The notes beneath the pieces were generated by a model. It was not told the origin of the DNA and did no database searches. It was given only the letters and a program-made list of their open reading frames with translations. From Methanofollis ethanolicus (GTDB lineage: Archaea; Halobacteriota; Methanomicrobia; Methanomicrobiales; Methanofollaceae): a stretch of DNA of 64,000 nt. The position numbers and the translations under genes were made by a program. Positions within the stretch are counted from its first letter, which is position 1. Each line of letters starts with the position of its first letter. The stretch covers positions 1,550,001 to 1,614,000 of the forward strand of contig NZ_BCNW01000001.1 in NCBI RefSeq assembly GCF_001571385.1, read 5' to 3'. This document shows positions 41,188 to 51,038 of the stretch, one piece after another.

Positions 41188-44100
41188 TCAGGCCTTCCCC
41201 AGGTAGTGGTTCAAGGGCTCGATGGTGATCTCCTCGTGCTTCATCACCTCGATCGCCCGTGCCGCGGCCTCGGCCGCGGAGAGCGTGGTGATATAGGGCA
41301 CAGAGTAGTCCACCGCGACCCGCATGATCGCGTAGTGGTCCTGCCGGGACTGCTTGTCCGCCGGGGTGTTGATGATCAGGCTGATCTCGCCTTTGCGCAT
41401 CATGTCGATGACATTGGGCGACCCTTCCTGGACCTTCCTCATCATCTTCACGTCGATGCCGGACTGGATGAGATACTCGGCCGTGCCGCCGGTGCCGTAG
41501 AGGACGAGCCCGAGGTCGGAGAGTTTCTTTGCGATCGGGACGATCGCCACCTTCTGGTCGTCGGGCACCGAGATGAAGACATTGCCCCTGAGGGGCAGGT
41601 CGTTGTCCGCCGCCAGGCAGGCCTTGTAGTAGGCCCGGCCGAAGTCATAGTCGATGCCCATGACCTCGCCCGTGCTCTTCATTTCTGGGCCGAGGACGGT
41701 GTCGACGCCCGGGAGTTTGTTGAAGGGGAGGAGCACTTCCTTGACGGCAACATGGGAGATGGTCTTCTCCCGGTAGCCGAGGTCGCAGAGTTTCCTGCCC
41801 ATCATCACCTTTGCGGCGATCTTCGCGAGTGGGGTGCCTGTCGCCTTCGAGACGAAGGGCACAGTCCTGCTTGCCCGCGGGTTCGCCTCCAGCACATAGA
41901 CGGTGTCGTCCTTCACCGCAAGTTGAATATTGATCAGGCCGACGACCCCCATCTCCAGGGCGATCCGCCGGGTGTAGTCTTTCACCCGGTCGATCACCGA
42001 CTGCGAGAGGGACTGGGTCGGGATGACGCAGGCCGAGTCGCCCGAGTGGACGCCGGCCTCCTCGATATGCTCCATCACCCCGCCGATGAGCACCTCGTCG
42101 CCGTCACAGACCGCGTCGACGTCGAGTTCGTAGGCGTCCTGGAGGAAGCGGTCGATGAGCACCGGGTGCTGCCTGGAGACCCTGACAGCCTCCTTCATGT
42201 AACTATCGAGTTCGACCTCGTCGTGGACGATCTCCATCGCCCTGCCGCCGAGGACGTAACTCGGGCGGACGAGCACCGGGTAGCCGATATCCTGTGCGAT
42301 CTTCCGTGCCTCGGTCTCCGAATGTGCGGAAGCGTTCGGAGCCGAGGGGATGCCGAGACGGTCGAGGAGGACGCTGAACCGGTCGCGGTCCTCGGCCATG
42401 TCCATCGCGTCGGGCGAGGTGCCGAGGATCTTCGTCTTGAGGCCCCTCTTTTTGATCTCCTCTTCGAGGGGAATGGCCAGGTTCACCGAGTTCTGGCCGC
42501 CGAACTGGACCATCACGCCGTCGTAGTCGTCGTTGACCAGGACATTGACAACGTCTTCGAGCTGCATCGGCTCGAAGAAGAGCCTGTCCGAGGTGTCGAA
42601 GTCGGTGGAGACGGTCTCCGGGTTGTTGTTGACGATGTGGACCGCAACACCCTCCTCCCTGACTGCCTGGACCGCGTGGACGGTGCAGTAGTCGAACTCG
42701 ATCCCCTGTCCGATCCTGATCGGGCCCGAACCGAGGATGAGCACCTTCTTGCGGTCGTCATGGACGTCCTCGTTCTCGTCCTCCCAGGTGGAGTAGAGGT
42801 ACGGCGTCTTTGCCGGGAACTCGGCGGCGCAGGTGTCGACCATCTTGTAGGTGGGCCTGCCTGCCTCTTTCTCGACCTCATCCACGGGGAGGCCGGTGAG
42901 TTCGGCGATCTCCGTGTTCGAGAAGCCGAGCCTCTTTGCGGTCCTGATGTCCCCTTCCTCGAAGTTCTCCTTCAATTTCTTCTCGGTCCTGACGAGGTGC
43001 TCGACCTTCTCCAGGAAGAAGGGGGTGATCTTCGTCATCGCCGCGATCTCGTCGACGGTCATGCCTTGCCTGAAGGCATCGAAGAGGCAGCCAAAACGCT
43101 CGTCTGTCGGGCTGGTCAGGATCATCTTGATCTCGTTTGCGTTGGTGTGCTCCCGCATGTCCGAGTCCAGGGAGCGGAGGGCCTTCTTGAAGGCCTCCTC
43201 GATGGTCCTGCCGATGGCCATGACCTCGCCGGTGGACTTCATCGCCGTGGTGAGCGTCCTGTCGGCCGTCTTGAACTTGTCGAAGGGCCAGCGCGGCACT
43301 TTCACGACGACATAGTCGATCGAGGGCTCGAAGGATGCCGGGGTCATGCCGGTGACTGAGTTCAGGATCTCGTCGAGGCGCAGACCGATGGCGATCTTTG
43401 CGGCGACCCGTGCGATCGGGTAGCCCGTCGCCTTGGAGGCGAGGGCCGAGGAGCGGGATACCCGCGGGTTGACCTCGATGACCCGGTAGTCCCCCTCCTT
43501 GAAGGCGAACTGGATGTTGCACCCGCCCTGCACATTGAGGGCCCTGATGATCTTGATCGCCGCGGAGCGCATCATCTGGAACTCGTCATCGCGCAGGGTG
43601 AGGATCGGGGCCACGACCACGGACTCGCCGGTGTGGACGCCCATGGGGTCGACGTTTTCCATGCCGCAGATGATGATGCAGGTGTCGGCGGCGTCGCGCA
43701 TCACCTCGAACTCGATCTCTTTCCAGCCCATCACCGACTCTTCGATGAGCACCTGGTGGATGCGGGAGCGGTTGAGGCCGACTTCCACGATGCGCCGCAG
43801 TTCTTCGGGGGTGTGGGCGATGCCGCCGCCCGCACCGCCAAGGGTGTAGGCAGGCCTGATGATCGCGGGGAGACCGACCTCGGCCAGGGCCGCGTCCAGG
43901 TCCTCGATGTGCTCCAGGATCATGCTCTTCGGGACGGGTTCCCCGATCTCGTTCATCAGTTCCTTGAACTTCTCCCTGTCCTCGCCCTGGTAGATCGCTT
44001 CGAGGGGGGTGCCCAGGATCTCGACGCCGTCGAGTGCGCCGATCTCGGCGAGTTCGGCGGTGAGGTTGAGGCCAGTCTGGCCGCCCATGCCCGAGAGGAT

Positions 44101-44355
44101 CCCGTCGGGCTTCTCCTTCTTGATGATCTTTGCAATGATCTCTGCTTTGAGGGGCTCGATATAGACCCGCTCCGCCATTTCGGGGTCGGTCTGGATCGTC
44201 GCCGGGTTGGAGTTGACAAGGACCACCTCGACGCCCTCCTCGCGCAGGGCGCGGCAGGCCTGCGAGCCCGAGAAGTCGAACTCGGCGGCCTGTCCGATCT
44301 GGATGGGCCCTGACCCGATGATCAGGGCCTTTTTAATCTGCGGATTCTTCGGCAT
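41188..44355 (-). CDS. carB: Carbamoyl-phosphate synthase large chain
   Basis: A 1055-residue large subunit that makes carbamoyl phosphate from bicarbonate, two ATP and glutamine-derived ammonia, feeding arginine and pyrimidine synthesis. Two homologous ATP-grasp halves are complete: first half IIGSGPIQIGQAAEFDFSGSQA, second half ILGSGPIRIGQGIEFDYCTVHA. The C-terminal MGS-like regulatory domain has GTGGTAEYL. It is of undivided type, unlike the split carB of some archaea. The start overlaps the carA stop as TGATG with AGGAGG upstream, so it is translationally coupled to carA. Confidence 0.97.
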   Translation of the reverse strand: MPKNPQIKKALIIGSGPIQIGQAAEFDFSGSQACRALREEGVEVVLVNSNPATIQTDPEMAERVYIEPLKAEIIAKIIKKEKPDGILSGMGGQTGLNLTAELAEIGALDGVEILGTPLEAIYQGEDREKFKELMNEIGEPVPKSMILEHIEDLDAALAEVGLPAIIRPAYTLGGAGGGIAHTPEELRRIVEVGLNRSRIHQVLIEESVMGWKEIEFEVMRDAADTCIIICGMENVDPMGVHTGESVVVAPILTLRDDEFQMMRSAAIKIIRALNVQGGCNIQFAFKEGDYRVIEVNPRVSRSSALASKATGYPIARVAAKIAIGLRLDEILNSVTGMTPASFEPSIDYVVVKVPRWPFDKFKTADRTLTTAMKSTGEVMAIGRTIEEAFKKALRSLDSDMREHTNANEIKMILTSPTDERFGCLFDAFRQGMTVDEIAAMTKITPFFLEKVEHLVRTEKKLKENFEEGDIRTAKRLGFSNTEIAELTGLPVDEVEKEAGRPTYKMVDTCAAEFPAKTPYLYSTWEDENEDVHDDRKKVLILGSGPIRIGQGIEFDYCTVHAVQAVREEGVAVHIVNNNPETVSTDFDTSDRLFFEPMQLEDVVNVLVNDDYDGVMVQFGGQNSVNLAIPLEEEIKKRGLKTKILGTSPDAMDMAEDRDRFSVLLDRLGIPSAPNASAHSETEARKIAQDIGYPVLVRPSYVLGGRAMEIVHDEVELDSYMKEAVRVSRQHPVLIDRFLQDAYELDVDAVCDGDEVLIGGVMEHIEEAGVHSGDSACVIPTQSLSQSVIDRVKDYTRRIALEMGVVGLINIQLAVKDDTVYVLEANPRASRTVPFVSKATGTPLAKIAAKVMMGRKLCDLGYREKTISHVAVKEVLLPFNKLPGVDTVLGPEMKSTGEVMGIDYDFGRAYYKACLAADNDLPLRGNVFISVPDDQKVAIVPIAKKLSDLGLVLYGTGGTAEYLIQSGIDVKMMRKVQEGSPNVIDMMRKGEISLIINTPADKQSRQDHYAIMRVAVDYSVPYITTLSAAEAAARAIEVMKHEEITIEPLNHYLGKA

Positions 44356-45410
44356 CAGACAATCCTCCTGTACATCAGGTCAAAGATGGGACGTTCGGTA
44401 TCGTGCGGCCCGCCATGGGCCTCGGGGTGGAACTGGACGCAGAGCACGTCGAGGTCGTCGTTGCAGAAGCCTTCGAGGCTACCGTCGTTCACGTTCTCGT
44501 ATGCGACCCTGCAGCCTTCAGGCAGGGTGTCGCCGTCCACGGCAAAGCCGTGGTTCTGTGTGGTGATGTAGATCGAGCCACCTGTATACCTGACCGGCTG
44601 GTTGGAGCCGCGGTGGCCGAACTTCATCTTGTAGGTCTCAGCACCGAGGGCAAGGGCCGTGACCTGGTTGCCCATGCAGATCCCGAAGACCGGCAGCTCG
44701 CCGAGGTAGTGTTTCACCGCGGCGATGGCGTCTTTAGCCTGTTTCGGGTCGCCGGGGCCGTTGGTGATGAAGATCGCCTCGGGGTCGCACCTGTCGATCT
44801 CGGCTGGCGTGGCATTGTACGGGTAGACATAGAGGTCGGCGCCGCGTTTCTGCAGGCTGACCGCGATGTTTTTCTTGATACCGAGGTCGATGACCGCGAT
44901 CCGCTTCCCCGGACCCGGGATGTGGAAGGGTTCCTTGCAGGATACCTGAGGGAAGAGGTCCTGCGCCGCGATGTCGGGGGCCGTGCGGGCCATCTTCACC
45001 GCTTCCTCTCCGTCGTCGCTCCCGACAATGACGGCCGCGCGCATGGTGCCGTGCTCCCTCGTCTTGATGGTGAGCCGCCGGGTGTCGACACCGCTGATAC
45101 CAAACAAGCCGTTTTGTTCAAAAAAGTCGATAATAGATGGTTTTACCGTTGGATGCGTGCAGACTTCCCGGGCGACGCACCCAAGAGAATGCACGGTCGG
45201 ACTCTGGAAATTATGGTGATCAACACCATAATTCCCGATGAGCGGGAAGGTGAACATGAGGATCTGTCCCTGATAGCTCGGGTCGGTCAGTGCTTCCATA
45301 TACCCGGTCATCTGGGTGGTAAAGACCAATTCCCCGGAACAGGACCCCTCTACACCAAATCCCTCTCCTACAACAAATTCGCCGTCTTCTAGACCCAGAA
45401 CCGCCTTCAT
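44355..45410 (-). CDS. carA: Carbamoyl-phosphate synthase small chain (glutaminase)
   Basis: A 351-residue class I glutamine amidotransferase subunit that supplies ammonia to CarB. The nucleophile Cys is in PVFGICMGNQ, and FHPEAHGGP carries the catalytic His-Glu. The N-terminal half has the CarA-specific TGYMEALTDPSYQGQIL motif. There is no strong Shine-Dalgarno before ATG 45410. It is divergent from the flavoprotein gene at 45525. Confidence 0.96.
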   Translation of the reverse strand: MKAVLGLEDGEFVVGEGFGVEGSCSGELVFTTQMTGYMEALTDPSYQGQILMFTFPLIGNYGVDHHNFQSPTVHSLGCVAREVCTHPTVKPSIIDFFEQNGLFGISGVDTRRLTIKTREHGTMRAAVIVGSDDGEEAVKMARTAPDIAAQDLFPQVSCKEPFHIPGPGKRIAVIDLGIKKNIAVSLQKRGADLYVYPYNATPAEIDRCDPEAIFITNGPGDPKQAKDAIAAVKHYLGELPVFGICMGNQVTALALGAETYKMKFGHRGSNQPVRYTGGSIYITTQNHGFAVDGDTLPEGCRVAYENVNDGSLEGFCNDDLDVLCVQFHPEAHGGPHDTERPIFDLMYRRIV

Positions 45411-45470
45411 GAATTACCATATTCAATGCGCCGCGTACCTTATTAACGCTAGTGACCGTGACGGCATCTC

Positions 45471-45491
45471 CCTTCCGGGAAGGCATATATA
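45471..45491 (+). promoter_or_regulatory. Palindrome plus TATA box before flavoprotein gene
   Basis: CCTTCC-G-GGAAGG (45471-45483) directly abuts CATATATA (45484-45491). The gene starts at 45525, leaving a short 5' leader with GGGAG. The palindrome overlaps the transcription-factor-B side and may be an operator. Confidence 0.5.
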
Positions 45492-45524
45492 TGGCCATGT
45501 CCCTTTCTCCACCGGGAGTAGCAG

Positions 45525-46412
45525 ATGCACGACGCATGGATCCTCCGTTCGGCCGAGATCGTCGTGGATGGGATGCCGGGTGTGCTTGTCCTGAAGGGAG
45601 AGGACCTCTCGGCGGCATATCCGGGGATGGTCAGGTACACCCTGGAGTTCAGGAAGGAGGACACCGTCCTCTATACCTACCGCACCAATACCTACGAATA
45701 CCCGCCGGCCAACCCGCAGACCGCGGAGAGTGTGGCGCTCACGGCCTTCCACCGCCTCAGGCGGGAACTGCCCGAGCGCCCGGAGACCTTCGTCCTCCAT
45801 CAGCCCGAACCTGCGGTCAGGCCGCTTCCGCCCCGCAGACCTGAGGCGGCGGTGATCATCCAGGGAAGCCCGCGGCTGTACGGGAACTCGGCCATCCTCG
45901 CCGGGTGGGCGGCCGACGCCTGCCGGGACGCGGGGTTGCGGTGCGAAACTCTCTCTCCTGCGGAGATGCGCATCGAAGCATGCACGGGCTGTTTCCGGTG
46001 TTATAATGCTGGCAGGTGCGTGATCCAGGACGATATGCCCGTGATAGACCGCGCCCTCGCAGAGGCAGGACTGGTCATCGTCTGCACGCCGGTGTACACC
46101 GAGACGGTCCCGGCCGCGCTGAAGGCGGTGATCGACCGGTGCCAGGCGTACCGCGCCGCGCGCGTGCTGGCTGGCGGGGAGGCCGGCCGGCAGGCGGGCA
46201 TTCTGTGCGCCGTCTCCGGCCGGAAGGGTGCGGAGAACTTCGTCTGCGTCAGCAGGGTGGCAGGATCTTTTTTCCGGTTCATCGGTGCGGAGATGCTCGG
46301 GGAGGTGTGTGTCGATGGGGTCGACGCGGTGAGCGATATCAGGGCGACGGTCGGGAGAGAGGCGGGCGGGCGCGCCGAATTGCAGGCCCTGATAAACCGG
46401 GCGGCGGACTGA
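45525..46412 (+). CDS. Iron-sulfur flavoprotein (NADPH-dependent FMN reductase-like)
   Basis: A 295-residue soluble redox protein. The first ~105 residues are an extra domain I do not recognise. From about 108 comes a flavodoxin-like FMN domain: IIQGSPRLYGNSA is the phosphate loop and a CX2CX2CX5C cluster follows (C153, C156, C159, C165: CTGCFRCYNAGRC), as in archaeal iron-sulfur flavoproteins that move electrons to O2, H2O2 or ferredoxin partners. It is likely an oxidative-stress electron carrier. GGGAG lies before ATG 45525. Confidence 0.83.
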   Translation: MHDAWILRSAEIVVDGMPGVLVLKGEDLSAAYPGMVRYTLEFRKEDTVLYTYRTNTYEYPPANPQTAESVALTAFHRLRRELPERPETFVLHQPEPAVRPLPPRRPEAAVIIQGSPRLYGNSAILAGWAADACRDAGLRCETLSPAEMRIEACTGCFRCYNAGRCVIQDDMPVIDRALAEAGLVIVCTPVYTETVPAALKAVIDRCQAYRAARVLAGGEAGRQAGILCAVSGRKGAENFVCVSRVAGSFFRFIGAEMLGEVCVDGVDAVSDIRATVGREAGGRAELQALINRAAD

Positions 46413-46476
46413 TCCCGGCCGCCAGTCCATGGCACGGAACAAATGCTCATATTAACTAGGATCAAACACTGAAGGC

Positions 46477-46827
46477 ATGGCAGACCATGCCCACATCGAG
46501 ATCATCGGGTTTTCGTATGGGGAGTGCAGCCCCTTCCCCTGCAATGAGGAGCGCTCTTGCGGCCTCAAAAAATGCTACCTCTCGGGGAAACTTGTGGACG
46601 CAACCGAGGCCCTGAAAGAGGCTCTGTCAGAGGAGTATGGCGGGGCTGTGGACGTGACGCTCACTCTCCTCGACAAGGGCGTCCCCGACTATGTGCAGCA
46701 GATCGTCGAAGAGCACCAGCCCCCCATTCCGATCGTCCTGGTGAACGGGAAGCTCACTCCTGTCGGCCGCGTCTCTCTGCCGCAGATAAAAAAAGAGATT
46801 GATTCCGCCCTTGGTCAGGCGATCTGA
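46477..46827 (+). CDS. Thioredoxin-like four-cysteine small protein
   Basis: A 116-residue protein with C17, C22, C28 and C33 (CSPFPCNEERSCGLKKC) near the N-terminus and a C-terminal PIVLVNGKLTPVGRVSLPQI. The latter is typical of the cis-Pro and last strands of thioredoxin-like folds of methanogens. It could be a redox or metal-binding protein; the exact family is not recognised. An AT-rich promoter (ATATTAAC) lies about 25-35 bases before the ATG. Its 3' end overlaps the convergent carbonic anhydrase by 13 bases. Confidence 0.7.
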   Translation: MADHAHIEIIGFSYGECSPFPCNEERSCGLKKCYLSGKLVDATEALKEALSEEYGGAVDVTLTLLDKGVPDYVQQIVEEHQPPIPIVLVNGKLTPVGRVSLPQIKKEIDSALGQAI

Positions 46828-47402
46828 TCCAGCTTTCCGGTCTCAAGGTCGAAGTAGAGACCATGGACCGCAACCCTTCCCTCTTTCTCCGCGTCCCTCA
46901 CGATGGGGTAGGTCCTGAGGTTTTCAAGCTGGAGTTTCACGTTCTCTACCTCAACCATCCGCCCCCATTTCTTCAGGCCCGCAGGGTCGGAGGGCTTCGG
47001 AGTATTCTTCTCGACTTCTTTGCGTGCCACGGCGGCGTTCGAGAGCCACAGGGGAATGTAGGCCTCGTTCGATTCTTTGTCAGAGATCAGCGCCTTCATT
47101 GCACCGCAGTCGGAGTGACCGCAGACGACAATGTCGGAGACCTTCAGGTGTTTGACGGCGTACTCCAGGATCGTGGCGAAGTTCCAGTCACCGACCCTGA
47201 CGATATTGCCGATATTGCGGTGGACGAAGATCTCGCCGGCCATTGCGCCGGTGATCCTCTCCGGGGCGACTCTCGAGTCAGAACAGCCTATCCACAGGAC
47301 GGTGGGGCTCTGTCCCGTGGCGAGGTCGCGGTAGTAGTCGCGGTGTTCGGTGAACTCGCCTTCAATGAATGTCTTGTTGCCTTCAAGGAACCTGTCAATC
47401 AT
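46815..47402 (-). CDS. Beta-class carbonic anhydrase
   Basis: A 195-residue cytoplasmic zinc enzyme interconverting CO2 and bicarbonate. The zinc ligands C40 (IGCSDSRV), H96 and C99 (CGHSDCGA), with the Asp42-Arg44 dyad, are all present. This matters for a CO2-using methanogen: it supplies bicarbonate to, for example, carB nearby and carboxylases. It is convergent with the thioredoxin-like gene, ending inside it. Confidence 0.92.
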   Translation of the reverse strand: MIDRFLEGNKTFIEGEFTEHRDYYRDLATGQSPTVLWIGCSDSRVAPERITGAMAGEIFVHRNIGNIVRVGDWNFATILEYAVKHLKVSDIVVCGHSDCGAMKALISDKESNEAYIPLWLSNAAVARKEVEKNTPKPSDPAGLKKWGRMVEVENVKLQLENLRTYPIVRDAEKEGRVAVHGLYFDLETGKLDQIA

Positions 47403-47867
47403 ACCTAACTCCCGGCAGGCGGGCTGCCGATGCTAAAAAATGTCCGTGAGAGTTATTGAACCCTCCGAAATCAGTTTTTGGGACGACCTGATCGGGAGGG
47501 GGACGGCGCATGGGGAAGGTAGGAGCGGGATGGCAATTCAGCATTCCGGGTCTCCGTTCTCTCTTCTCCGCTGAGAAGAGGCGAGTATATTGAAATCCAC
47601 TGCCTCAGGATCTCTGCTCTGTCTTCCCGGGTCTTATCCTATGGATCGGGGGTCCGGGAGTGTAGTCACCCGGCGCAGGCACACTAGAAAAGGTTTCCAA
47701 CAGAGCCCGAAAATCAAAGATTTTTCTGTGCGTGTATATCTTCGATGTGTTCTGGACTGACAGGTCTTCGCTGGACAGGCGACAGCGAGGAGTCTCCCTG
47801 TCCAGATTGAGGGGAAGTTTTCAGACCCTCATTCTCCCCACGCCCTCCTGCCTCAAAGCCCGGGCCG
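47403..47867. repeat. Gene-free, repeat-derived interval
   Basis: No gene. CAGTTTTTGGGACGACCTG near 47473-47491 is like a decayed MITE terminus. At 47702-47729 ACAGAGCCCGAAAATCAAAGATTTTTCTG matches the right end of the insertion sequence at 39.86 kb. Between them is GC-rich repeat-like sequence. This is a footprint of lost elements. Confidence 0.5.
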
Positions 47868-49511
47868 TCACCTCTGCACTGCCCCGATGTCGGCGCCGCC
47901 GACTGTTGCGGCGTACCGCGAAAGAATGCCTGACAGGGATTTTTTCACGGGCTTCCACTCCTCTCTGCGGGACTTCAGGGTCTCCTCGTCGACGAGGAGG
48001 TCGAGACGGCGGGCATAGAGGTCGATCGCGATCCGGTCCCCTTCCCTGACGAGGGCGATCGGCCCGCCTGCCGCGGCCTCCGGGGCGACATGCCCGATAC
48101 ACGGCCCCCGCGTCCCGCCGGAAAACCGCCCGTCGGTGACGAGGGCGACCTGCCTGTACCCGAAGCCGACAAGGGCGGCGGTCGGCGAGAGCATCTCCGG
48201 CATGCCCGGGCCGCCGCGGGGCCCTTCGTACCTGATGACGACGACGTCGCCCTCCCTGATCTCCTGGCCGAGGATCGCCTTCATGGCGGCGTCCTCGCCG
48301 TCGAAGACCCGGGCCGGGCCGGTGTGCCGCCACATCGCGTCGTCCACGGCGGCCGCCTTGACGACGGCGCCGGCCGGGGCGAGGCTGCCGTGCAGCACCT
48401 TCAGGCCGCCTGCCGCGTGGACCGGGTGTTCAGGGGTCCTGATCACGGAGGTGTCGAGGACCGAGGCCGAGGCCGCGACCGACCGAACTGTCCTGCCGGA
48501 GACAGTCGGTGCGTCGTCGAGGTGCTCCATGATTGCATGGAGGACGGCCGGTATCCCCCCCGCCCGGTGGAGGGCGACCATGGAGTGGGGCCCGCCCGGC
48601 TGCATGTGGCTGATGTGCGGCACGGCGTCGGAGATCCCATTGAAGTCGTCCAGGGTGAGGGGCACCCCGGCCTCGGCGGCGATCGCCATCAGGTGGAGGA
48701 CGGTGTTCGTCGACCCACCGAGGGCCATATCCACCCTGACGGCGTTCCGCAGGCTTTCGAGGGTGATGATCTTCCTCGCCGTGACCCCCTCCTGCACAAG
48801 GCGCACGGCCGCCTCACCGCTTTCCCGTGCGACCCGCAGTTTTGCGGCGTCCACTGCCGGTATGGCGGCGCAACCGGGGAGGGACATGCCCATCGCCTCT
48901 GTCATGCATGCCATGGTGTTCGCCGTGTACAGGCCCTGGCAACTCCCGCACCCGGGCATGGCGGCGCACTCCAGGCCGTGGAGTTCGTCCTCGCCCATCG
49001 TGCCCGCGGCGACCTTCCCGACAGCCTCGAAGACATCGGTGAGAGTGAGGTCACGCCCGCCCAGGTTGCCCGGTAGCATCGGCCCGCCGGTGACCATGAT
49101 GGCCGGGATGTCCAGGCGTGCCGCGGCCATCAGCATGCCGGGCACGATCTTGTCGCAGGTGCCGACGCAGACCAGGCCGTCGAAACGGTGGGCCTGGACC
49201 ATCAACTCGATGGAGTCGGCGATGTTCTCCCGCGACGGGAGGGAGTAGCGCATCCCCTCATGGCCCATTGCGATCCCGTCGCAGACCCCGATGACCCCGA
49301 ACTCGAAGGGGACACCGCCCGCCGCGGCGATACCCTCCCGCACCTTCTCGGCGACTGACCTGAGGTGGGTGTGTCCCGGGATGATTGTGTTCCAGGCATT
49401 GGCGATGCCGATGAAGGGGAGGTCCATCTCCCTGTCGGTGACCCCGAGCGCCCGCAGGAGAGCGCGGTTCGGTGCCCTCGGGTACCCTTTCTTGACGAGA
49501 TCGCTCCTCAT
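47868..49511 (-). CDS. ilvD: Dihydroxy-acid dehydratase
   Basis: A 547-residue iron-sulfur lyase of the valine, isoleucine and pantothenate pathway that dehydrates 2,3-dihydroxy-3-methyl acids. The cluster cysteines are in [10 protein letters not shown] and [16 protein letters not shown], and the C-terminal [22 protein letters not shown] motif is complete. The ATG at 49511 ([14 protein letters not shown]) is chosen over a GTG three codons earlier because homologues start at MRSD. It appears as a single transcription unit. Confidence 0.96.
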   Translation of the reverse strand: MRSDLVKKGYPRAPNRALLRALGVTDREMDLPFIGIANAWNTIIPGHTHLRSVAEKVREGIAAAGGVPFEFGVIGVCDGIAMGHEGMRYSLPSRENIADSIELMVQAHRFDGLVCVGTCDKIVPGMLMAAARLDIPAIMVTGGPMLPGNLGGRDLTLTDVFEAVGKVAAGTMGEDELHGLECAAMPGCGSCQGLYTANTMACMTEAMGMSLPGCAAIPAVDAAKLRVARESGEAAVRLVQEGVTARKIITLESLRNAVRVDMALGGSTNTVLHLMAIAAEAGVPLTLDDFNGISDAVPHISHMQPGGPHSMVALHRAGGIPAVLHAIMEHLDDAPTVSGRTVRSVAASASVLDTSVIRTPEHPVHAAGGLKVLHGSLAPAGAVVKAAAVDDAMWRHTGPARVFDGEDAAMKAILGQEIREGDVVVIRYEGPRGGPGMPEMLSPTAALVGFGYRQVALVTDGRFSGGTRGPCIGHVAPEAAAGGPIALVREGDRIAIDLYARRLDLLVDEETLKSRREEWKPVKKSLSGILSRYAATVGGADIGAVQR

Positions 49512-49599
49512 GGTTCTCACAGAGAGATTATCCGAGAGTATATCAACTCTCTGTTTTGCGGAGGCCGCACCTTCGGGTCGATGAAGAACGGATATCCCG

Positions 49600-49848
49600 G
49601 GGAGAGATTGCCCTTTCCCATCAATCCTTGCGCGGGGACGACCGAAGCGAGGTCAGGAAACCGAAGGTTTCGCTGTCGTCCCGCAGCACCCGCATGAGGG
49701 TGGGCGGAGATATGGCAATCTCCATCCTCAGACCTCCTGCTCACTCTTCCCGGGGCCAATCCTCATTTCGGGTGTCCGGGGGCAAAAGTCCCCCGGCGCG
49801 TGCGTACGGGAAGGCACGTCGATCAGCAAATTCCCTGGACAATTTTCA
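49600..49848 (-). repeat. Family B intergenic repeat (minus orientation)
   Basis: Read on the minus strand from about 49848: ATGAAAATTGTCCAGGG, then TGCTGATCGACGTGCC and TTCCCGTACGCACGC. This is the same head as at 38561 and 18145. It is followed by GGGGGACTTTTGCCCCC hairpins and a long imperfect hairpin around 49640-49685 (AAACCGAAGGTTT). No coding potential. Confidence 0.55.
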
Positions 49849-49852
49849 TGGG

Positions 49853-50205
49853 GAGCATATCTCATAACTCTCGTTCATTCCCCCCATCTCTGCATGCAGG
49901 GATCAGGAGAAAATATCATGATCTGGTCGATATCTTCCTGAATTCCCTGAAGAATCGTGCGAAACCACCGCCTTCCCCCACCTCTCTGCCGGGGAACTGA
50001 TGCCCCCTGACCCCCGAAACAGGATAGGGTCGGGGAAGAGAGAGATCCTGATGAAGGAGGTTGCCATCCACCCCCTATCGCAATGGGTGGGGGGATCGGG
50101 GGGTGAAACCCCCCGGACAAGACGCCAGAACAGGGTTTTTCAGAACCGAATGTGAGCCCTTTCATCGGCGTGCATGAAGGTTCGGATCCGTTTTGGGATG
50201 ACCTC
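49853..50205 (-). mobile_element. MITE-like element, copy 4 (complete, TSD GGG)
   Basis: A 353-bp element. The left end is GAGCATATCTCATAACTC and the right end, on the minus strand, GAGGTCATCCCAAAACG. GGG flanks both sides (49850-49852 and 50206-50208). Orientation is opposite to copies 1-3. It lies 87 bases beyond the end of cobA and directly beside a family B repeat. Confidence 0.85.
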
Positions 50206-50291
50206 GGGGTATGCCCGGAGGCGTGCTCCTGACATATCCCGGATTCAACGGAGCCAAAAAAGAGGAAAGGCGTCGTCCCGTGCCCCTGAGA

Positions 50292-51038
50292 TCAGGGCTT
50301 GTAGACCGGCGTGCCGTCGTACAGGCCGACGACCTCGCCGATGACGATGACCGCGGGCGGCCTGACGCCCTGTGCACGGGCGATAGCCGCGATCTCCGCA
50401 AGGGGCCCGACCGTCACCCTCTGGTCGGGACGCATGCCGCGCTCGATGACCGCAACAGGCGTCGCAGGGTCGCGGCCGTTTCCGACCAGGGCCTCGGCGA
50501 TCTTCCCCAGGTTCTTGACGCCCATGAGCACGACGATCGTCCCTCGCGTCCGGCCCAGGAACTGCCAGTCCAGGGCAGACTCGCCCTTTGTCGGGTCCTC
50601 GTGGCCGGTGATGATCGTCACCTGGGAGGCGAACTTCCGGTGCGTCACAGGGATTCCGACAGATTCGGGGACGGCGATGGCCGAAGTGATGCCCGGAACT
50701 ACCTCGACCGCGATGCCGTGGGCGCGGAGTGTCTCCATCTCCTCCCCTCCCCGCCCAAAGAGGAAGGAGTCGCCACCCTTCAGCCTGACGACGTTCTTCC
50801 CTTCCAGGGCCTTCTCGACCATCAGGGCCTCGATCTCGTCCTGTTCGAGGGTGTGGTCGCCGCCGTGTTTGCCGCAGTCGATCTTTTCCGCACTCTCGGG
50901 CAGGGTGGCCAGGATCTCGTCACCGGGGAGCTGGTCATAGAGGATGACCTCGGCCTCCGCGATCGCCTCCTGTGCCCGCACCGCCATGAGACCGAGGCCT
51001 CCCGGTCCCGATCCCACAAGGACTACCTTTCCTGTCAT
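50292..51038 (-). CDS. cobA: Uroporphyrinogen-III C-methyltransferase (SUMT)
   Basis: A 248-residue SAM enzyme that methylates uroporphyrinogen III at C2 and C7 to give precorrin-2, the branch point to siroheme, cobamides and F430. The motifs VGSGPGGLGLMAVRAQEAI (N-terminus), LKGGDSFLFGRGGEE and EVVPGITSAIAVPES are family-typical. It is the last gene of the hem operon, and its ATG overlaps the hemC stop as ATGA. The gene for uroporphyrinogen-III synthase (hemD), often next, is not found here. Confidence 0.95.
   Translation of the reverse strand: MTGKVVLVGSGPGGLGLMAVRAQEAIAEAEVILYDQLPGDEILATLPESAEKIDCGKHGGDHTLEQDEIEALMVEKALEGKNVVRLKGGDSFLFGRGGEEMETLRAHGIAVEVVPGITSAIAVPESVGIPVTHRKFASQVTIITGHEDPTKGESALDWQFLGRTRGTIVVLMGVKNLGKIAEALVGNGRDPATPVAVIERGMRPDQRVTVGPLAEIAAIARAQGVRPPAVIVIGEVVGLYDGTPVYKP

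Noticed and set aside
41167-43359. Very long open frame on the plus strand opposite carB
   Set aside because: It is antisense to the well-supported carB, is Asp/His/Val/Leu-rich as expected for the complement of GC-rich codons, and has no family motif.
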